This document shows positions 23,449 to 34,643 of a stretch of DNA of 64,000 bases, piece by piece (positions within the stretch are counted from its first letter, which is position 1; each line of letters begins with the position of its first letter). The notes beneath the pieces were generated by a model. That model did not search any database. It was not told where the DNA came from and saw nothing but the letters and a program-made list of their open reading frames with translations. Source of the DNA: Elymus sibiricus (taxonomy: Eukaryota > Streptophyta > Magnoliopsida > Poales > Poaceae); the NCBI GenBank assembly GCA_039707655.1, contig CM077664.1, positions 26,400,781 through 26,464,780 of the forward strand, written 5' to 3'. A program made the translations under genes and the position numbers.

Positions 23449-25463
23449 ATGTATCTGGAGCTGCCCGCACCAACATCCCAACTAGCCACGATGGTCTGCG
23501 GCAACTGCCTCATCACCCACACACCGGAGGACTGCGTCGTCACCAGCTTCACCACCAGCGACAGCACAAACCTGGTCGACGTCGTGTCGGCTTCAAATGG
23601 TGATAGTAACGACAAAGAACCAATCTGCCTTACGAACGATGACGAGAACGCCGGCCTCCCGGTTATCCTGGAGGTCACCTATTCCGATCCCTGGAGTGAA
23701 TTGGAGTCGTTCGGAGAGACAGGGACCTACCAGACCACCTCTGAGGAGACATTCCAATCGGAGGCTCCACAAGCTATCTTCCTGCAGCAAGTCATAATGA
23801 CAGAACCAATGATAAATCACACGGTTGCAACAACGGGCATGCTAGCGGCAACAACAATAGCAGGGCCTTCAGCCCTGCGCTTACCAGCATCTGGGCCGTA
23901 GGCCACCACGACACAGCCGCCAACGGCACCCATCGCAACACCCCAGCAGTAGGCCGGCACGGGCATCCCGGGGAGCTCACCGCCCAATTTTCCCACACCC
24001 ACGACAGTAATGATGAACGCAGCGGGCGTCGCAACAACACTACCCCCAATATTAGCATACGGTATGAACTACCTCACGACGCCAATTCCTGGGAACGATC
24101 CCGCATCAAGGACATGGGAGGCCCTCCGCGTGTCATAGCTAAACGCACAGCTGGAGCTACAGCAGCGTACGCTAGAGGCCGCAGCGCGTGATGTGCGCTG
24201 GTAAGAGACAATGACAAACGAAAGACTGCGCCGCGTTCCTCGTCGACTGCGGGCTCTCATCAATGACTTCATCGCTCTCAGCCGGGAGCAAGACGTCGGC
24301 TTCAACGAACCAGCAACAGAGGCACCACCTCCAACACCAGCCCGCGGCCTTCAAGAAGCCGCAACATTAGTAGTCAGGCTACAGGCCACCCTAGGGGATC
24401 CTAAACTACTGGCGGACCTTACACAAGTGCTCCACAAAACGGTGGAGCTTCAGGACAAAATCACTCGCTCAAGGGACAGGCTGGCGGGCACTGGCAGTGT
24501 CCTATCTGCAAGTAATCACCCCGCCCGCGAGCAAAGGCAAGAATCGGTGCAGCGGCCAGAGGCTGCGCCCGGGGCTGAGGTCACAAACCTTAGACAGCCA
24601 ATATCAGCCATCGCCCTACAACAACAGGCAACCCTCCCACCAAGAGGCCCCATGACAGCAGGCCAGCCAACCCACCACCATGATCCCTGGACGCGAGTAA
24701 CGGAGCACTACGAGCAGAATCTAGGGGTTCCACCCCCATGCTTCACCTCGCTCACCTCGAACATCACACCGGCATGTTTTTGCCAAGTAGTGATCGTCCA
24801 TCCTTTCCCTCAGCTGTTCATCATCCGCGACGTCAATAAATACTCAGGAGACACCAAGCCAGATCATTGGCTGAATGACTACCTCACAGCAATGGAAATG
24901 GCAAACGGCGACATAGGCAATGCCCTACGGTACATACCTTTGTGCTTAACCGGCCACGCACGATTCATAACTGGGTAGACTTTGAGCACATATTCTTGAA
25001 CAATTTCAAAGGAACATATCATCACCTAGGAAGTGGAGCCAACCTCCACAACATCATTTAAGAGGACAAAGTATCAGTCCGCGACTAAGTCGCACGATGG
25101 CTCAAGAAGAAGAATACCCTATCCAACATCTCTGATGAAATGGCCATAGAAGCATTTGTGAGCGGAGCACAAGACCCCTTATTTAGGCACAAGCTCGGCA
25201 AAAAGAGAGGGGAAGGCAACCTTACATCAATGGCAGCCCAGATGAATGTCGCAAACGATTTCGCCACAGGAGAAGAAACCGCCAGGGCAGGCCGGCGGCG
25301 ACCAATGCTAGGCCTCAAGACAATGGAGCCAGCCAGCAGGGACGTCTCTAAGAGCCACAGCATCAAGAGCAAAGATGACTGCAAGCGCAAAGAGGAGCAA
25401 GACTCCGGACTAGTCACTGCAGCAAACGGGTTGGAGGAGGCCGGAGCCAAAAAGCAAAGGTAG
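23449..25463 (+). pseudogene. Gag of Gypsy B, broken
   Basis: One frame runs 23449-24978 with in-frame stops at about 23899, 23950, 24137 and 24207. After a frameshift at about 24975 it continues in another frame to 25463. The recognisable core is the Retrotrans_gag region from about 24820, with a KYSGDTKPDHWLNDY segment, a LTGHAR segment, and after the shift a VARWLKKKN and FVSGAQDPLFRHKL segment. These are typical of Tat/Athila-type Gypsy gag. Upstream codons are Pro/Thr/Ala-rich linker. 23061-23448 shows a possible start (MGGARWRP-like near 23076) in decayed form. Confidence 0.75.
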
Positions 25464-25877
25464 AACGGCAAGCCCCGCCGACCTCCTCGCACGTACGAGG
25501 AAATCATGAGCGGGTCATGCCTATACCACAGCTACGGAACTCACAAAGCCCAACACTCCACCAAGGAGTAACAGCTCAATGAACAGCTCATCAGGGAGAA
25601 GGGGAACAATGTCGGCGGAGGCCACGACGCGGGCAACAACGCAGCTCCCCCGGCACCAGCAGTACACCAAGAGCAGCTGCCCCGCAATGCCGGACATCAA
25701 GCGTTCCCAAAAGACATACGAAGGGTGAACATGATCACGGAGGAACGAAGGCCAAGGAGGCACACATGCCGACGTCATCACACACGCGCCAGGCAAAAAT
25801 TCCCGATTCCTCGAGTGGTCGGAGCAGACGATCTCCTTCGGGCAAGAAGACCATCCAGAGATCCTCTGTAGCCTAGG

Positions 25878-26487
25878 CAGACTGCCGCTCGTTGTCAACC
25901 CGCTTATTGGGGACTGTGACTACTCCAAAGCACTCATGGACAAGGGCTCTGGGATCAACATACTATACGTAAGCACATTGCAGAGGATGGACGTACCACA
26001 GGAGGCCCTCCACCCCTCCACGACAGAGTTTCACGACATAGTTCCAGGAAACAAGGTGGCGCTAATAGGCCAAATCACATTGGAGGTCATCTTCGGAACG
26101 CCATTTCACTTCTGATGCGAGCTCATCACTTTTGAAGTCGTCCCCTTCGTGGGAGGATACGATGCAGTGCTAGGGAGGACGGCGTTCGCAATGTTCATGA
26201 CAATACCAAACTATGCCTACATGCAGATGAAGATGCCAGGGCCTCGCGACGTCATCACAATCCATGGGAGCCATTCGCAGGCCATATTAGCAGAAGTGGT
26301 CAACCTAGAGGAGGTCGAAGCACGTATGAGGGGGCAGGCAGAAGCAAGAAATGCACCCCCAATCAGGAAACTCCCACGGCACTATTGGGGTCAGAGACCT
26401 CCAAAAGAGCCAGAATACATACTACTTCCGGACCACCCGGAATTCAGGGAGGACAGGCCACCAAGACGGCTACGCTCTTATTGGTAA
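25878..26487 (+). pseudogene. Aspartic protease of Gypsy B, broken
   Basis: It would process the gag polyprotein. The frame reads VNPLIGDCDYSKALMDKGSGINILY at about 25893-25967, in which MDKGS replaces the usual D-T/S/G-G-S active-site loop. ITLEVIFG and YDAVLGRTAFAMF follow, matching retropepsin-like domains of Tat elements. An in-frame TGA lies at 26113-26115. The frame ends at 26487 after an RRLRSYW tail. Instead of a reverse transcriptase, non-coding 3' DNA follows at once. 25464-25877 is a decayed linker with several stops. Confidence 0.75.
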
Positions 26488-27076
26488 ACCACGCCAACCC
26501 CAACCAAACCAGAGGTCGAAAGAAGAGGAGCTCGCGAAGCCATCCACGTCACATCTATCTTAGTAACTTTAAATTCCTGTTTTTCTTTACAGCGTAAGTT
26601 TCAATCGTAAGACTTCGTGGAATAATCATATTAGCTCGATCATGTATTAGACAGCAAATAAAAGTGATTTGTAACGCAAACACTTCTGTTCCAATACAAA
26701 CCATATGATCGCTAAATGGAGTACACAAAGCATTTAGTACTAAACCTCCCCAGGAAAAGTGTGTGGCTTAGTTTAAGAGACGTCCCAATTTTCTTGACTC
26801 GGCGGCTGCATCGTTTTTCGGACCTCCCCGCAGCTCCGAGTAGGGGCTGCATCTAGTAACCCTACAAATACAAGTACCGGGGGCTGCACTCACAGTACAC
26901 CGACCTCCGTTGTTCAAAACACACAACGGATGGTCACAGGCTTACGGCCTACCTTGTCGCTCGAGTCACGGCGCAGAGTCTTAACGAATGCTGAGGACCG
27001 ACCCAGAGCTGTGGCAAAGTCGGTGCAAAAACGCACAGACAAGCATGTCGAGCTCCCAAGAGGCCCTGTTCCTAAT
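26488..27076 (+). other. 3' non-coding region of Gypsy B
   Basis: No coding frame. It is AT-rich, then Gypsy-style GC-rich text (CCGGGGGCTGCACTCA near 26877). Its last nine bases, GTTCCTAAT (27068-27076), are the left TSD of the MULE. The stretch 26453-27097 is repeated exactly, as far as I can see, at 33999-34643. Confidence 0.75.
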
Positions 27077-27097
27077 GGACAAAATCACTGTTCTGAC

Positions 27098-28852
27098 TGT
27101 TGGAAATATGCCCTAGAGGCAATTAATAAAGTGTTTATTATTATCATATTTCTCCGTTCATGATAATGGTTTATTATTCATGCTAGAATTGTATTGACCG
27201 GAAACTAAATACATGTGTGGATAATAGACAAATACTATGTCCCTAGTATGCCTCTACTAGACTAGCTCGTTGATCAAAAGATGGTCAAGGTTTCCTGACC
27301 ATGGACATGAGTTGTCATTTGATAACGGGATCACATCATTAGGAGAATGATGTGATGGACATGACCCAACCGTTAGCATAGCAAATGATCGTTCAGTTTA
27401 TTGCTGTTGCTTTCACTATGTCAAATACACGTTCCTCTGACCATGAGATCATGCAACTCCCGGATACCGTAAGAATACTTTGGGTGTATGAAACGTCACC
27501 ACATTACTGGGTGATTATAAAGGTGCACTACAGGTATCTCCGAAAGTGTTTGTTAAGTAGGCATGGATCGAGATTGGGATTTGTCACTCCGACTATCGGA
27601 GAGGTATCTCTGGGCCCTCTCGGTAATACAGCATCACAGAAGCCTTGCAAGCACCGTGACTAAAGAGTTAGTTGCAAGATGATGTATTACGGAACGAGTA
27701 AAGAGACTTGCCGGTAACGAGATTGAACTAGGTATTAGATACCGACGATCGAATCTCGGGCAAGTAACATACCGCCGAACAAAGGGAACAACGTATGTTG
27801 ACATATGAGGTTCACCGATAAAGATCTTCGTGGGATATGTAGGAACCAATATGAGCATCCAGGTTCCGCTGTTGGTTATTGACCAGAGAGTCGTCTCGGT
27901 CATGTCTACATCATTCCCGAACCCGTAGGGTCCGCACACTTAAGGTTCGATGACGATATAGTATTATATGAGTTATGTGATTGGTGACCGAATGTTGTTC
28001 GGAGTCCCGGATGAGATCACGGACATGACGAGGAGTCTCGAAATGGCCGAGAGGTAAAGATTCATATATTGGAAGGCTATATTCGGACATCGGAAAGGTT
28101 CCGAGTGATTCGGGTATTTTTCGAAGTACCGGGGAGTTACGGGAATTCACCGGGAGAAGTAATGGGCCTTATTGGGCCATACGGGAAAAAGAGAGGCAGG
28201 CCACGTGAGGAGGCGCGCGCCCCCCCTTGCCCAAACCGAATAGGACTAGGGGAGGGGGCGCAGCCCCGTCTTTCCTTTCTCTCTCCCTCTCCTTCCTTCT
28301 TCCCCCTTCCACCAAGTGGAATCCTACTAGGACTTGGAGTCCTAGTAGGACTCCTCTCTCTTGGCGTGCCCTATAGGGGCCGGCCGGCCTCCCCCTCTCC
28401 TCCTTTATATACGGAGGCAAGGGGGCACCCTAGAACACACAAGATCATTGATCCTTAGCCGTGTGTGGTGCCCCCCTCCGCCGTTTTCCACCTCGGTCAT
28501 ATTTTCGGAGAGATTAGGCGAAGCCCTGCCGGAATCACTTCACCGTCACCGTCGCCACGCCGTCGTGCTGACGGAACTCATCTACTACCTCGACGTCTTG
28601 CTGGATCAAGAAGGCGAGGAACGTCACCGAGCTGCACGTGTGTAGAACTCGGAGGTGCCGTACGTTCGGTACTCGATCGGTGGAGCTCGAAGGATTGTTC
28701 GACTACATCAACCGCGTTGTGAGACGCTTCCGCTAAACGGTCTATGAGGGTACGTAGACACACTCTCCCCTCTCGTAGCGATGCATCTCCATGGATAGAT
28801 CTTGCGTGAGCGTAGGAATTTTTTTTGAAATTCATGCTCCGTTCCCCCAACA
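27098..28852 (+). repeat. 5' LTR of Copia F
   Basis: 1755 bases, from TGTTGG to CCCCAACA. A TATA-like TTTATATA lies at 28404-28411. The first ~374 bases match the 3' LTR exactly by eye; the rest differs at about 33 positions plus small indels. Confidence 0.95.
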
Positions 28853-28853
28853 G

Positions 28854-28866
28854 TGGTATCAAAGCC
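28854..28866 (+). other. Primer-binding site of Copia F
   Basis: TGGTATCAAAGCC, one base after the LTR. It complements plant initiator-methionine tRNA with one change from TGGTATCAGAGCC. Confidence 0.9.
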
Positions 28867-30149
28867 AGGTCTATGCGTAGATGTGATTTGCACGAGTAGA
28901 ACACAAACGAGTTGTGGGCGTGGGTGTATACATATTGCTTGCCGTTACTAGTTGTTACTTGATTCGGTGGTATTGTGAGATGAAGCGGCCCGGACCGACA
29001 TTACGCGTACGCTTACGCGAGACAGGTTTCACCGCTACGTGCACTCGTTGCATAAAGGTGACTGGCGGGTGTCTGTCTCTCTCACTTTAGTTGAATCGGT
29101 TTCAATGAAGAGGGTTCTTTTAGAAGATCAAAAATCAATCACTACACCACGTTGTGGTTTTGCGTAGGTAAGAACGGTTCTTGCAAAGCCGTAGCAGCCA
29201 CGTAAAACTTGCAACAACAAAGTAGAGGACGTCTAACTTGTTTTTGCAGGGTATGCTGGTGATGTGATATGGCCAAGACATGATGTGATATAAGTTGTTG
29301 TTTGAGATGATCATGTTTTGTAAGTTATCAGGCAACCGGCAAGAGCCTTATGGTTGTCTCTTTATTGTATGCAATGCCAACGCTATGTAATTGCTTTACT
29401 TTACCGCTATGAGTTAGCAGTAGCAGTAGTAGCAATAGCCGGCGAGACGACCACGACGCTGCGATGGAGATCAAGGTGTCATGACGCTACGATGGAGATC
29501 ATGGTGTCAATCCGGTGACGATGGAGATCATGATGGTGCTTTGCTGATGGAGATCAAAAGCACAAGATGATGATGGCCTTATCATGTCACATATATATAT
29601 TGAATTGCATGTGATGTTAATCCTTTTATGCATCTTATTTTGCTTAGGACGACGGTAGCATTATAAGATGATCCCTTCACTAAATTTCAAGATAGGTGTT
29701 CTCCCCTAGTATGCACCGTTGCGAAGGTTCGACGCTTCTAAGCACCACGTGATGATCGGGTGTGATGGATTCTTTCGTTCGCATACAACGGGTGTAAGCC
29801 AGTTTTACACACGCAGAATACTTGGGTTAAACTTGACGAGCCTAGCATATACAGATATGGCCTCGGAACACAAGAGACCGAAAGGTTGAACATGAGTCAT
29901 ATAGTAGATATGATCAACATGAAAGATGTTCACCATTGATAACTAATTCACCTCACGTGATGATCGGACGTGGTTTAGTTGATGTGGATCATGTTACACT
30001 TAGACAACTTGAGGGATGTTAATCTAAGTGGGAGTTCTTAAGTAATTTGATTAATTGAACTTCAATTATCATGAACGTAGTCAAAAGTGTCTTAGCAAGT
30101 TTATGTTGTAGATCGATAGACCACGCTGTAGCTCCCCTGTATTTTTAAT
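28867..30149 (+). other. Untranslated leader of Copia F
   Basis: No coding frame. It contains repeats of GATGGAGATCA with a CATGGTGTCA-like spacer at about 29464-29550, and is otherwise unremarkable. Confidence 0.7.
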
Positions 30150-31043
30150 ATGTTCCTAGAGAAAGTTAAGTTGAAAGTTGATGGAAGCAACTATGCGGAC
30201 TGGGTCCGTATTCTGAGGATTGTCCTCACTGCTGCACAGAAGGCTTATGTCTTTGATGCACCGCTCGGTGAGCAACCCCTATGGCTTTGTCTGAGGACGT
30301 TATGAACGTCTGGCAGACAAGAAAAGATGACTACTCGATAGTTCAGTGCGCCATACTTTACGGCTTAGAACCGGAGCTCCAAATATGTTTTGAGCAACAC
30401 GGAGCAAATGAGATGTTCCAAGAGCTGAAAATTTGTTTTTCAAGCTCACACTCGGGTCGAGAGGTATGACACCTTCGACAAGTTCTATAGCTACTAGATG
30501 GAGGAGAACAGCTCCGTTAGTGAGCATGTACTCAGAATGTCTGAGTACTTCAAACACTTGAATCAAGTGGGAGTTAGACTTCCGAATAAAGTGGTGATTG
30601 ATAGAGTTCTCTAGTCACTATCACTAAGCTACTGGATCTTCGTGATGAACTATAAACATGCAAGGGATAGAAGATCCTTAAGCTATTCGCGATGCTACAA
30701 GCTGCGGATGTAGAAATCAAAAAGGGAGCATCAAGTGTTGATGGTTAATAAGACCACTAGTTTCAAGAAGGGCAAGGGAAAGAAAAGGGAACTTCAAGAA
30801 GAACGGTAAAACAGTTGCCGCTCACACGAAGAAACCCAAGGCTGAACGAAACCCGAGACTTAGTGCTCCCATTGCAAAGGGAAATGTCACAGGGAGCGGA
30901 ACTTCCCCAAAGTAACTGGCAGATAATAAGACTGGCAATGTCAACAAAGATATTTGATATACATGTTATTGATGTGTACCTTACTAGTACTCGTAGGAGC
31001 ACCTGGGTATTTGATACTTGTTCAGTTGCTTGCAACTTGAAAC
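30150..31043 (+). pseudogene. Gag of Copia F, broken
   Basis: The capsid/nucleocapsid precursor starts at ATG 30150 (MFLEKVKLKVDGSNYADWV, typical of the BARE family). Several frameshifts follow (about 30280, 30440 and 30650). Traces of the YGLEPELQ and SVSEHVLRMSEY segments are visible. The nucleocapsid zinc knuckle near 30870 reads CSHCKGK-CHRERNF: one residue is missing and the last cysteine is replaced, so metal binding would be lost. A trace of the DT-type protease loop (WVFDTCSVA) is near 31005. Confidence 0.8.
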
Positions 31044-32607
31044 ATGGAGCTTCGGAATAAACGAGGGCTAGCTAAGAACGAGGTGACGATGTGCATTGGA
31101 AGTGTCTCCAAGCTTGATGTGATCACCATCGCCACGCTCTCTCTACCTTCAGGATTAGTGATGAACCTAAATAATTGTTATTTGGTGCTTGTGTTAAGCA
31201 TGAACATTATATCTGATAGTGTTTATTGCAAGATGGTTATTCAATTTCAGAGAATAATTGTTATTCTATTTACTTGAATAATATCATTGATGATCATGCA
31301 CTTAAAATGAAAGGTTTATTCAATCTTGATCGTAGTAATACACATGTTCATAACACAAATGCCAAAAGATAATGATAGTACCACATATTTGTGGCACTGC
31401 CGCTTAGGTCATATCAGTTTTAAACACATGAAGAAACTCCATGCAGATGGGTTTTTGGAATCTCTTGATTATGAATCATTTGAGACATGTGAACCGTGCC
31501 TTATTGGCAAGATGACTAAAACTCCGTTCTCCAGAACAATGGAGCGAGCAACCAACTTATTGGAAATAATACATACCGATGTATGCGGTCCGATGAGTGT
31601 TGAGGCGCGCGGTGGATATCGTTATATTCTCATGTTCACAGATGATTTGAGTAGATATGGTTATGTCTACTTAATGAAGCATAAGTCTGAAACATTTGAA
31701 AAAGTTCAAAGAATTTCAGAGTGAAGTAGAGAATCATTGTAACAAGAAAATAAAGTTCTTACAATTTGATCGAAGAAGAGAATATTTGAGTTACAAGTTT
31801 GGCATATACTTAAGACAATGTGAAACTGTTTCACAGTTCACGCCACCTGGAACACCACAGCGTAATGCTATGTCCGAACGTCGTAATCGTACTCTATTGG
31901 ATATGGTGCGTTCTATGATGTCTCTTACTGATTTGCCACAATCGTTTTGGGGTTATGCATTAGAGACAGCTGCATTCACTTTAAATAGGGCACCGTCTAA
32001 ATCCGTTGAGACGACACCGTATGAACTGTGGTTTGGCAAGAAACCTAAGCTGTCGTTTCTGAAAGTTTGGGGATGCAATGCTTATGTCAAAAGGCTTCAG
32101 CCAGATAAGCTCGAACCCAAAGCGGATAAGTGCGTCTTCATAGGATACCCAAAGGAGACCGTTGGGTACACCTTCTACCACAGATCCGAAGGCAAAGTAT
32201 TCGTTGCTAAGAATGGATCCTTTCTAGAGAAGGAGTTTCTCTCGAAAGAAGTGAGTGGGAGGAAAGTACAACTTGATGAGGTAATTGTACCTCCTCTGGA
32301 TAGTAGTACGCCACAGAAAGAAATTTTTGTGACACCGACACAGACCAGAGAGGAAGTAGATGATGATGATCATGAAGCTTCGGATCAAGTTGCTACAGAA
32401 CCTCGTAGGTCAACCAGGACATGCTCCGCACCAGATTGGTACGGCAATCCTGTCTTGGAGGTCATGTTGTTAGACAACGGTGAACCTACGAACTATGAAG
32501 AAACGATGGCGAGCCCGGATTCCGACAAATGGCTTGAGGCCATGAAATCCGAGATTAGATCCATGTATGAGAACAAAGTGTGGACTTTGGTAGACTTGCC
32601 CGATTAA
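31044..32607 (+). pseudogene. Protease tail and integrase of Copia F, broken
   Basis: From about 31370 the GAG-pre-integrase zinc-binding region is seen (WHCRLGH ... CEPC), then the integrase core. The first acidic residue is in HTDVCGP (about 31572). A one-base insertion in an A run near 31700 shifts the frame. The second motif reads FDRRREY where the intact relative has SDHGGEY, so GG is lost although the D remains. The glutamate is in SERRNRT near 31880. A chromodomain-free C-terminal part follows (FIGYPKETVGYTF, KEFLSKEVSGRK), and the frame ends at a TAA (32605-32607) inside the linker to reverse transcriptase. It is colinear with the integrase of Copia H at 61482-62828. Confidence 0.85.
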
Positions 32608-33090
32608 CGGCGAGCTATTAAAAATAAATGGATCTTTAAGAAGAAGACGGACGCTGATGGTAATGTCACCGTCTATAAAGCACGACTTGTTGCTAAAGGT
32701 TATCGACAAGTTCAAGGAGTTGACTATGATGAGATTTTCTCACCCGTAGCGATGCTAAAGTCTGTCAGAATTATGTTAGCAATTGCCGCATTTTATGATT
32801 ATGAAATCTGGCAAATGGACGTCAAAACGGCATTCCTTAATGGATTCCTTAAGGAAGAATTGTATATGATGCAACCGGAAGGTTTTGTCGATCCTAAAGG
32901 TGCTAACAAAGTATGCAAGCTCCAGCGATCCATCTATGGACTGGTGCAAGCATCTCGGAGCTGGAATACTCGCTTTGATGAAGTGATCAAAGCGTTTGGG
33001 TTTATGCAAGTTTATGGAGAAACTTGTATTTACAACAAAGTGAGTGGGAGCTCTATAACATTTCTAATAAGTATATGTGATTGGAAATGA
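32608..33090 (+). pseudogene. Reverse transcriptase of Copia F, catalytic motif deleted
   Basis: It continues in the same frame after the [47 protein letters not shown] and CKLQRSIYGLVQASR are all typical Copia reverse transcriptase blocks. Where YVDD-ILLIGND should be, the text jumps from TATATGT straight to GATTGGAAATGATG, a deletion of about 15 bases that removes the catalytic pair and shifts the frame to a stop at 33090. Confidence 0.88.
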
Positions 33091-33978
33091 TGTAGAATTT
33101 CTGGAAAGCATAAAGAATTAATTGAAAGGAGTTTTTCAATAAAAACCTGTTTTTTGAGTTATCCACGGTTTGGGCATCAAGATCTATAGAGATAGATCAA
33201 GACACCTGATAAAAGATTTTCACACACCTTGATGAGATTTTGAAGAAGTTCAAAATGGATCAAGTCAAAAGAAATAAGTTCTTGGCTGGTGTGAAGTGGA
33301 GTAAGACTTGAAGATCTAGGTAAAGGTTGTTTACATGTTAGGCATCAAAATCTATAGAGATAGATTGAGACGCCTCATATGACTTTCACAAAACATATAC
33401 CTTGACAAGATTTTGAAGAAGTTCAAAATTGATCAGTTAAAGAAGGAGTTCTTGACTGTGGTGAAAGGTGTGAAGTTGAGTAAGACTCAAATCTCGACCA
33501 CGGCAAAATAAATAGAATGGATGAAGGTTATCCCCTATGCCTCGGCCGTAGGTTCTATAAAGTATGCCAAGCTGTGTGCCTTGCCATGTGTCTGGCAAAA
33601 GAGGTACCAAAGTGATCCAGGAGTAGATCACTGGACAGCGGTCAAATTATCCTTAAGATGACTAAGGAAGAATTTCTCAGGAATAGAGATGATAAAGAGT
33701 TCGTCGTAAGGGGTTACGTCGATGCAAGCTTTAAACACTGATCCGAAAGACAATGAGTCTCAGACCGGATAAGTATAGTGGGGAAATCTTTTGGAGTAGC
33801 TCCAAACAGAGTGTGGTAGCAGCATCTACATATAACATAGAGATTTGCCAAGAACACACGGATCTGAATATTGCAGACCCGTTGACTAAAACCTCTCTCA
33901 CAAGCAAAACATGATTAGCTTTAGAACTGATTAAGTGTTAATTACATGGAGATGTAATCTAGATTATTGACTCTAGTG
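33091..33978 (+). pseudogene. RNase H region of Copia F with internal duplication
   Basis: Only traces of Copia RNase H survive (YASAVGS-like near 33540, VDASF-like near 33720, and a T-K-x-L tail near 33880). A block of about 155 bases starting GGCATCAA is repeated at 33173 and 33341 (period 168), with parallel phrases ATCTATAGAGATAGAT and TTTTGAAGAAGTTCAAAAT. Confidence 0.7.
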
Positions 33979-33979
33979 C

Positions 33980-33999
33980 AAGTGGGAGATTGTTGGAAA
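33980..33999 (+). other. Polypurine tract and 9-base LTR stub of Copia F
   Basis: AAGTGGGAGAT precedes TGTTGGAAA (33991-33999), the first nine bases of the LTR. The LTR should continue TATGCC but instead joins CAGGCCACC, which is left-flank sequence from 26454. The join shares one base (A). Confidence 0.9.
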
Positions 34000-34643
34000 C
34001 AGGCCACCAAGACGGCTACGCTCTTATTGGTAAACCACGCCAACCCCAACCAAACCAGAGGTCGAAAGAAGAGGAGCTCGCGAAGCCATCCACGTCACAT
34101 CTATCTTAGTAACTTTAAATTCCTGTTTTTCTTTACAGCGTAAGTTTCAATCGTAAGACTTCGTGGAATAATCATATTAGCTCGATCATGTATTAGACAG
34201 CAAATAAAAGTGATTTGTAACGCAAACACTTCTGTTCCAATACAAACCATATGATCGCTAAATGGAGTACACAAAGCATTTAGTACTAAACCTCCCCAGG
34301 AAAAGTGTGTGGCTTAGTTTAAGAGACGTCCCAATTTTCTTGACTCGGCGGCTGCATCGTTTTTCGGACCTCCCCGCAGCTCCGAGTAGGGGCTGCATCT
34401 AGTAACCCTACAAATACAAGTACCGGGGGCTGCACTCACAGTACACCGACCTCCGTTGTTCAAAACACACAACGGATGGTCACAGGCTTACGGCCTACCT
34501 TGTCGCTCGAGTCACGGCGCAGAGTCTTAACGAATGCTGAGGACCGACCCAGAGCTGTGGCAAAGTCGGTGCAAAAACGCACAGACAAGCATGTCGAGCT
34601 CCCAAGAGGCCCTGTTCCTAATGGACAAAATCACTGTTCTGAC
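33999..34643 (+). repeat. Copied left flank (duplicate of 26453-27097)
   Basis: The constant offset of 7546 bases and full identity by eye cover the end of the Gypsy B protease frame, the B 3' region, the MULE TSD copy (34614-34622), the MULE tip (34623-34643) and the Copia TSD CTGAC (34639-34643). The copy continues without a break into the LTR at 34644. Confidence 0.93.

Noticed and set aside
28169..28420. Frames inside Copia F LTRs (also at 35615-36004)
   Set aside because: Non-coding LTR promoter region with Pro-rich composition. The same frames appear in both LTR copies simply because the LTRs are repeated.
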